Shown here in pieces: positions 59,780-64,000 of a stretch of 64,000 bases of DNA. Location of the stretch: NCBI GenBank assembly GCA_030407085.1, contig CM059587.1, positions 105,483,501 to 105,547,500 of the forward strand, read 5' to 3'. The position numbers and the translations under genes were made by a program. Source of the DNA: Trichopria drosophilae (lineage: Eukaryota; Arthropoda; Insecta; Hymenoptera; Diapriidae). The notes under the pieces were generated by a model, which was not told the origin of the DNA, ran no database searches, and was given only the letters and a program-made list of their open reading frames with translations. Each line of letters opens with the position of its first letter. The stretch's first letter is position 1.

Positions 59780-60999
59780 TCAAGGTTTTGTGAGACATTT
59801 ATTATAAACTATGGATCTTCTCCAACCACATCTTCCGCGAATTGGAACACACACTCCGTGATCGTATTGGCATTCTGCAATTTTATTGTTGGAATCTATG
59901 AGACATTGCTTTGGATTTGGTTTAGTTGGGGCCGTGAGCTGCGCTGGAACCTAAATGAATCAAACACAAACCAATATTAACTATTTTTTTCCGACATCCT
60001 AATATTTTATTTTCGTTGATCTATGCAGGAACAAAACAATTCGTTGGTTTTCAAACGATGGTAAATAATTTAGAAACTAAAGTTCGAATTCAATATGCAA
60101 CTGAGAGTAAAAAAATTACCAACTTTAGGGAAGTATCATAAAAGTAAAAAGAACTCCAAGACAAAATAATTAATGTTACGCGTTCATTTGAAACCAAACT
60201 ATTTACCCACCTCACATGTTTTGCCCTCCGTTCCATATGCCAAGAATAATTCCCGACGTTCCGTGGTGAATTTTTCTATAGGGAAGGAAAATGCACATAC
60301 AGAAAGAATAAATTTCCCATTAGTAATTTTTCCAGAAACAACGTATCTTTTATTTATGGCCAGAGTAGGCGCACAAGGTACGAATGCACTAAGCACAATC
60401 TTCCTGCCTATTTGCAGATCGTCCTTTTTCTACAAAATAACACATAAAATTATAACATCATGAGACATTCCCTGGTAGAACTTATTTTTATCGGTTATAC
60501 TTGTTTCATTGTTCAAATTGCTTGATGCAAGATCTATACACAAATAAAATGTTCAGCTTACCTTGAGGACTTCTCGAATAATCACCGAGTACTCGACATT
60601 ATTTGGAGTTCCTGGCAACTTTAGTCGCACTTCAACAACCAAAACTGGAAAAAGGACAGATGCATAAAATTGAAGTTATGTGCAAAAATATCAATGTTTC
60701 ATAACTTGATTCTGTTTCAAACAACCAATCATTTATTGTCATTAAAGTTAACCTTTAAAACCTTAGTCATCAGGATGTTTTGTAGAATTCATTGCATTAC
60801 TTTTTTCGTAGTCAGTTTTATATGATAACTTCAATATATCAATATAACGACGAAGTACAGATGCAAATTAAAGATACTTACCATAATCGTCTGAATGGTA
60901 AATCAGCTGTGAATGACGCCGTAAACATTTGCACGACTCTGCGATTTCCACAGAGATGGCTACGAAAACCAGAAAAAAACATGCCCCTGCGATTTTCAT
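59780..60999 (-). CDS. TIMP-L8: secreted TIMP-like protein, near twin of L4
   Basis: Exons 60882-60999, 60562-60644, 60211-60429, 59780-59950; 196 aa, with exon lengths identical to L4 (118, 83, 219, 171). Leader MKIAGACFFLVFVAISVE ends IAES; mature start CKCLRRHSQLIYHSDDYG. Position 2 is Lys where L4 has Thr; this residue is a selectivity determinant in known TIMPs, so target choice may differ (inference). Exon 2: VLVVEVRLKLPG...REVLK. Exon 3: VPCAP, NKRYVVSGKITNG, SVCAF, FTTERRELFLAYG, KTCE. Exon 4: PKQC, KIAECQYDHGVC, RCGWRRSIVYNKC. AATAAA at 59741-59746, 34 nt past the stop. Upstream, a GAATTG|GTAAAT donor at 61216 matches the other genes, but the TATA box is degenerate (CTAAATAG near 61267-61277). 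Confidence 0.95.
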
Positions 61000-61216
61000 C
61001 TTAATTGTATCTAAAAATTTGTTGGATATAAGAAGATTTAAAATGTTTTCCTAAAAAGCTAGTAAAACATTTCAGAACAAAATTTCAAATTAAGCTACAT
61101 ATTAAATAATATTTAAAAATCAAGCTAATTTATATTTGATGTATAATTCAAATTGGCAAATACCAAAGTTATACTATGTTTACTCCTAAAATTGAAAAAC
61201 TAATGTAAGAATTTAC

Positions 61217-62358
61217 CAATTCAACGCAATTGAGAAAGCACAACTGTCTTCATCCCGCACTTACATTCTATTTAGGGAACTTGATAGCTCATTAAAACAA
61301 CATTTTCCTGGGAGAATAATAAATCAACTATAACAACAAGGCATAATACGTGGATAAATATGCCGAAAGTTCTAACTCATGACCAGATTTAAACAAAAAC
61401 GAGGAAACTTTATGTTTACAATTGATTCAAGTAATTTAGCGTTCATACTACTTTACCAAGAACCATGAAAAATAGCGTATGCTTATAACTGTTTAATTTT
61501 TTAATTTATGTTTAGTTAATAGTTCTAACTAAGTTTAGAAAAAATATGCTCCAAAGCATATACTGTAAGGAAAACTTAAAAGATACATATCCTATGATTT
61601 TCGAGGTTATTCCTCAATTTGAAAACAGCAGTTCAATATTTTTCAACTTCGATGTGGATGCGATATACTTAATTGAAATGGAAGTTTTAAAAAATGGAAT
61701 TCCCGGCGTTAATGTGTCACATAAAAATCAATATATATAGTTTTCTCAATCAATATATAAAATTATAGTCATTTTAAAAAATTCATGATTGCGCATTCAA
61801 TGCGTCGGACCAATTTGAAACAATTATTGAATTGTCTTCCATATTGTTATCTAGGTGTTTATGAGTCGCTGATTACACATCTAAAGTAAGAACTTCAAAA
61901 TGCAGTATGGCGGACTGTGCGTATTTACAAATTTTAATGTCCCGTATTGCAGTCCAGTTAGTTCCAATTATGCCGACAGACGGAGCTACTGAGGACTGCT
62001 CCTCATGCTTCGAAGTCACGTTACATCGTTTCAAATCATCTCATATCAATAATTATTATCCAGATAAATACTACATAAATAATAAACCGTAGTGTAACTT
62101 TTGTTTTCTGGCACATTCTACCAAAAATGAAACCAATAAAGAATAAAGTTTCGAAATCCTGCAAAAATAAGTCGAAAAAGTGTCTTCAGCCGCTCTTATA
62201 TCTTCAGGTGGAGTGGTGAGTCATGTTAGGTGTAAAATGCTGGTTTGAAAAAGGTAACATGGTTATTTCAGGTTAATACATATATATTTTTGCATTTAAT
62301 TTGGTTTGATAAATCATTTTTAATGAATTTCATGTTCAAACTGTTATTTTTTAAACTA
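61217..62358. other. Spacer between TIMP-L8 promoter and TIMP-L9
   Basis: No gene recognised. The plus frames at 61546-61740, 61907-62092 and 62245-62691 have no family match; the last is an antisense shadow of L9 exon 4. Confidence 0.4.
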
Positions 62359-63459
62359 TTACGTAGGTTTAATGCATTTAAGATAAGCTTTAGATTTTCT
62401 CCATGTGCATTTTCCTTGTTCAGTAACACATACGCCATGTTGGAATTGACATTCCGCAATTTTGTTATTGGAATCTATAGAACACGACCAATTATTCCTT
62501 GGAGGAGGTGGGGGTCTCATTCCAACCTGCAACCAGAAAATACAATACAGTCTCATTATATTACTCGAGGGTCATTTTTGATGATGAATGGCTTACGAAA
62601 TTTTATAATAATCAGACGGTATAAAGTCAGTTTCTTTAAGAAATCATTCATAGAAAAGAATGAAATTTATAAATATGACAGAACGAAATGAAAAATATTT
62701 GTTATATTTCGTACATTACATAATTAAACATTTACGTACCTCACATCCTGTACCCTCTGTTCCATATGCTTTAAACAATTCCCGAAGTTCTGGGGTAAAT
62801 TGTTCCATCGGTAGAGTATAACCACATACCGTAGGCTCTAACTTCCCACCAGTAATAACTCCAAATATAACGTACTGTTTATTTTTAGTGAGATTTGGTC
62901 CGCAGTTCTTGTTCGAAGAGAGTACAATTGTTCTGCCAACTTTTATGTCCTTCTTTTTCTACAAAAGTAAATGAGATTTAATATTAAAACCACAACAGTT
63001 TCCAAAAAATATAATGAACTTAAATATTAAATATTTTCTGTCGTGACTAATTTGAATGATGGAATGGTGGCTAATAGTGATGGATGATATAGTTTTAAAG
63101 TCTTGATAATTACGACTATTAATTTACCTTTAATACTTCACGAACAACCACCGAAAACTCTGCATTAACTGAAGTTCCTGCTAATACTTCCTTTACTTCA
63201 ATAATCAAAACTGGAAAATAAATTAATAATTATTAATTCCCGACAGTTTTAAAACTTAAAGAAATCTAAAATTTACGAAGATTTGTATGTATTTATACTA
63301 TTTGTACAACAGTATATAAAGTTAGTGATTATTTAATACATTACCATAATATTCACGGTGATACTTAGATTGGAGATGACTTTTACTGCATGTACATGAT
63401 TCTGCATATTGTGCGGAAACGACCAATAAGATGACAATACAAAGTGCTAAATTCTTCAT
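62359..63459 (-). CDS. TIMP-L9: secreted TIMP-like protein with proline-rich linker
   Basis: Exons 63345-63459, 63128-63210, 62740-62958, 62359-62526; 194 aa. Leader MKNLALCIVILLVVSAQ ends YAES; mature start CTCSKSHLQSKYHREYY. Exon 2: VLIIEVKEVLAG...REVLK. Exon 3: KNCGP, NKQYVIFGVITGG, TVCGY, FTPELRELFKAYG, TGCE. The usual YVVSG is YVIFG here. Exon 4 starts VGMRPPPPPRNN, a proline-rich linker not seen in the other copies, then SCSIDSNNKIAECQFQHGVC, KCTWRKSKAYLKC. Ten Cys in the mature chain. TATAAATATAAAAGG at 63857-63871 and the TTTG|GTATGC donor at 63822 give a short first exon, spaced as in L4 and L5. The 5' UTR intron holds a LINE 3' tail (63598-63690). Rightmost complete gene; more copies may lie beyond the window. 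Confidence 0.92.
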
Positions 63460-63597
63460 GGTTGTTGACCTAAAATTTCATAAAGCTTTTAGTACTTGTA
63501 TTAATGTAAAAAAAATTGTCAGTTGTATTTAAAAAACAGCGACCCTTTCCCGAATTTCATGAATTTAAAATCAATATTTATGAATAAATTATCAAAT

Positions 63598-63690
63598 ATA
63601 ATAATAATAATAATAATAATAAACGTCTTTATTGTACAAAGATACAAAGTTGTACAATGGGCGAGACACAGCACAAGCTGTGTAGTATTA
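63598..63690 (-). mobile_element. 3' end of a LINE with trinucleotide tail, in TIMP-L9 5' UTR intron
   Basis: On the minus strand GCTTGTGCTGTGTCTCGCCC...GTACAATAAAGACGTTTATT then TTA repeats. Homologous to 28030-28145 at L5. Confidence 0.5.
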
Positions 63691-63819
63691 GATAAATATT
63701 AAATAAACAAATAATATAATAAAAATTATATATAAAAACAAAACATATATTACAATTAATATTATTATAAAATGACTGAACAAAATTATTTAATAAATAA
63801 GAATTTTAGAAATACTGCA

Positions 63820-63872
63820 TACCAAATCAGAACTTAACATGCAGTAAAGCGTCATTCCTTTTATATTTATAC
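63820..63872 (-). promoter_or_regulatory. Core promoter and noncoding first exon of TIMP-L9
   Basis: TATAAATATAAAAGG at 63857-63871 (minus strand) and CTGATTTG|GTATGC donor with GT at 63822-63821, about 44 bp apart. The GCTTTAC segment between TATA and donor is also present at L4. Confidence 0.58.
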
Positions 63873-64000
63873 ATTCGCATTTTGACATTATGTATCTCTT
63901 TACCAGAAAAAGTTATTATTGTCTTATTATCATCGAAACTAGGTGGATTTTCGGAATCTGGTTGAATAACTTTAAGGCCTTGCAACGTTTGCCTAAAATT

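Overview
This window looks like AT-rich nuclear DNA from an insect, possibly a hymenopteran. The evidence is short coding exons with GT/AG splice sites, long AT-rich introns, and a dense mix of insect-type transposons: an R1-like LINE, a Penelope-like element, a DD41D Tc1/mariner element, TTAA-flanked piggyBac-like foldbacks and many MITE-like palindromes. The species is inference only; no rRNA, tRNA, organelle or prokaryotic gene was recognised.

The main content is a tandem array of nine genes, all on the minus strand, encoding small secreted proteins of the TIMP (tissue inhibitor of metalloproteinases) type. I call them TIMP-L1 to TIMP-L9 from left to right (CDS spans 2155-5988, 8446-10886, 14475-17665, 21138-22387, 26747-27973, 34836-41134, 47887-50807, 59780-60999, 62359-63459). 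I rebuilt each from single-exon open frames, and all share one architecture. Exon 1 holds the signal peptide plus a C-x-C motif and an H-x-Q motif. Exon 2 is 83 nt in every gene. Exon 3 holds the rest of the inhibitory N-domain (219 nt in six of nine). Exon 4 holds a shortened five-cysteine C-terminal module ending in a W..(S/T)..Y..C pattern. A further intron lies just upstream of the ATG in all nine. Splice phases are identical (1, 0, 0). No copy shows a stop or frameshift, so all nine look functional (187-224 aa).

The paralogues fall into groups. L4 and L8 are nearly identical in plan and sequence. L5 and L9 are close to them. L6 and L7 are a pair whose duplication includes introns and more than 1 kb of upstream DNA. 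L3 is closest to canonical TIMPs. L1 and L2 are strongly diverged. In canonical TIMPs the free N-terminal Cys1 chelates the metalloproteinase zinc. Seven copies keep a Cys-x-Cys at or near the likely signal cleavage site. L6 and L7 have charged residues between the likely cleavage site and the first Cys, which predicts loss or change of the classical inhibitory mechanism. The array therefore looks like an expanded, diversifying secreted-inhibitor family (venom, salivary, immune or matrix roles are all possible and not decided by the sequence).

Transposons fill introns and spacers. Intron 2 of L1 carries a piggyBac-like foldback and a second TIR element with a nested palindrome. Intron 1 of L6 carries an apparently intact DD41D transposon with about 600 bp terminal inverted repeats. 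A piggyBac-like foldback lies upstream of L7 but not of its twin L6. 23.5-25.6 kb holds broken transposon-like coding relics, and 29.5-33.4 kb holds a decayed R1-like LINE. Several families of GC-containing short repeats (CGTAAA-rich, GCGCAA-rich, TGACCTT-rich) recur in spacers and introns.
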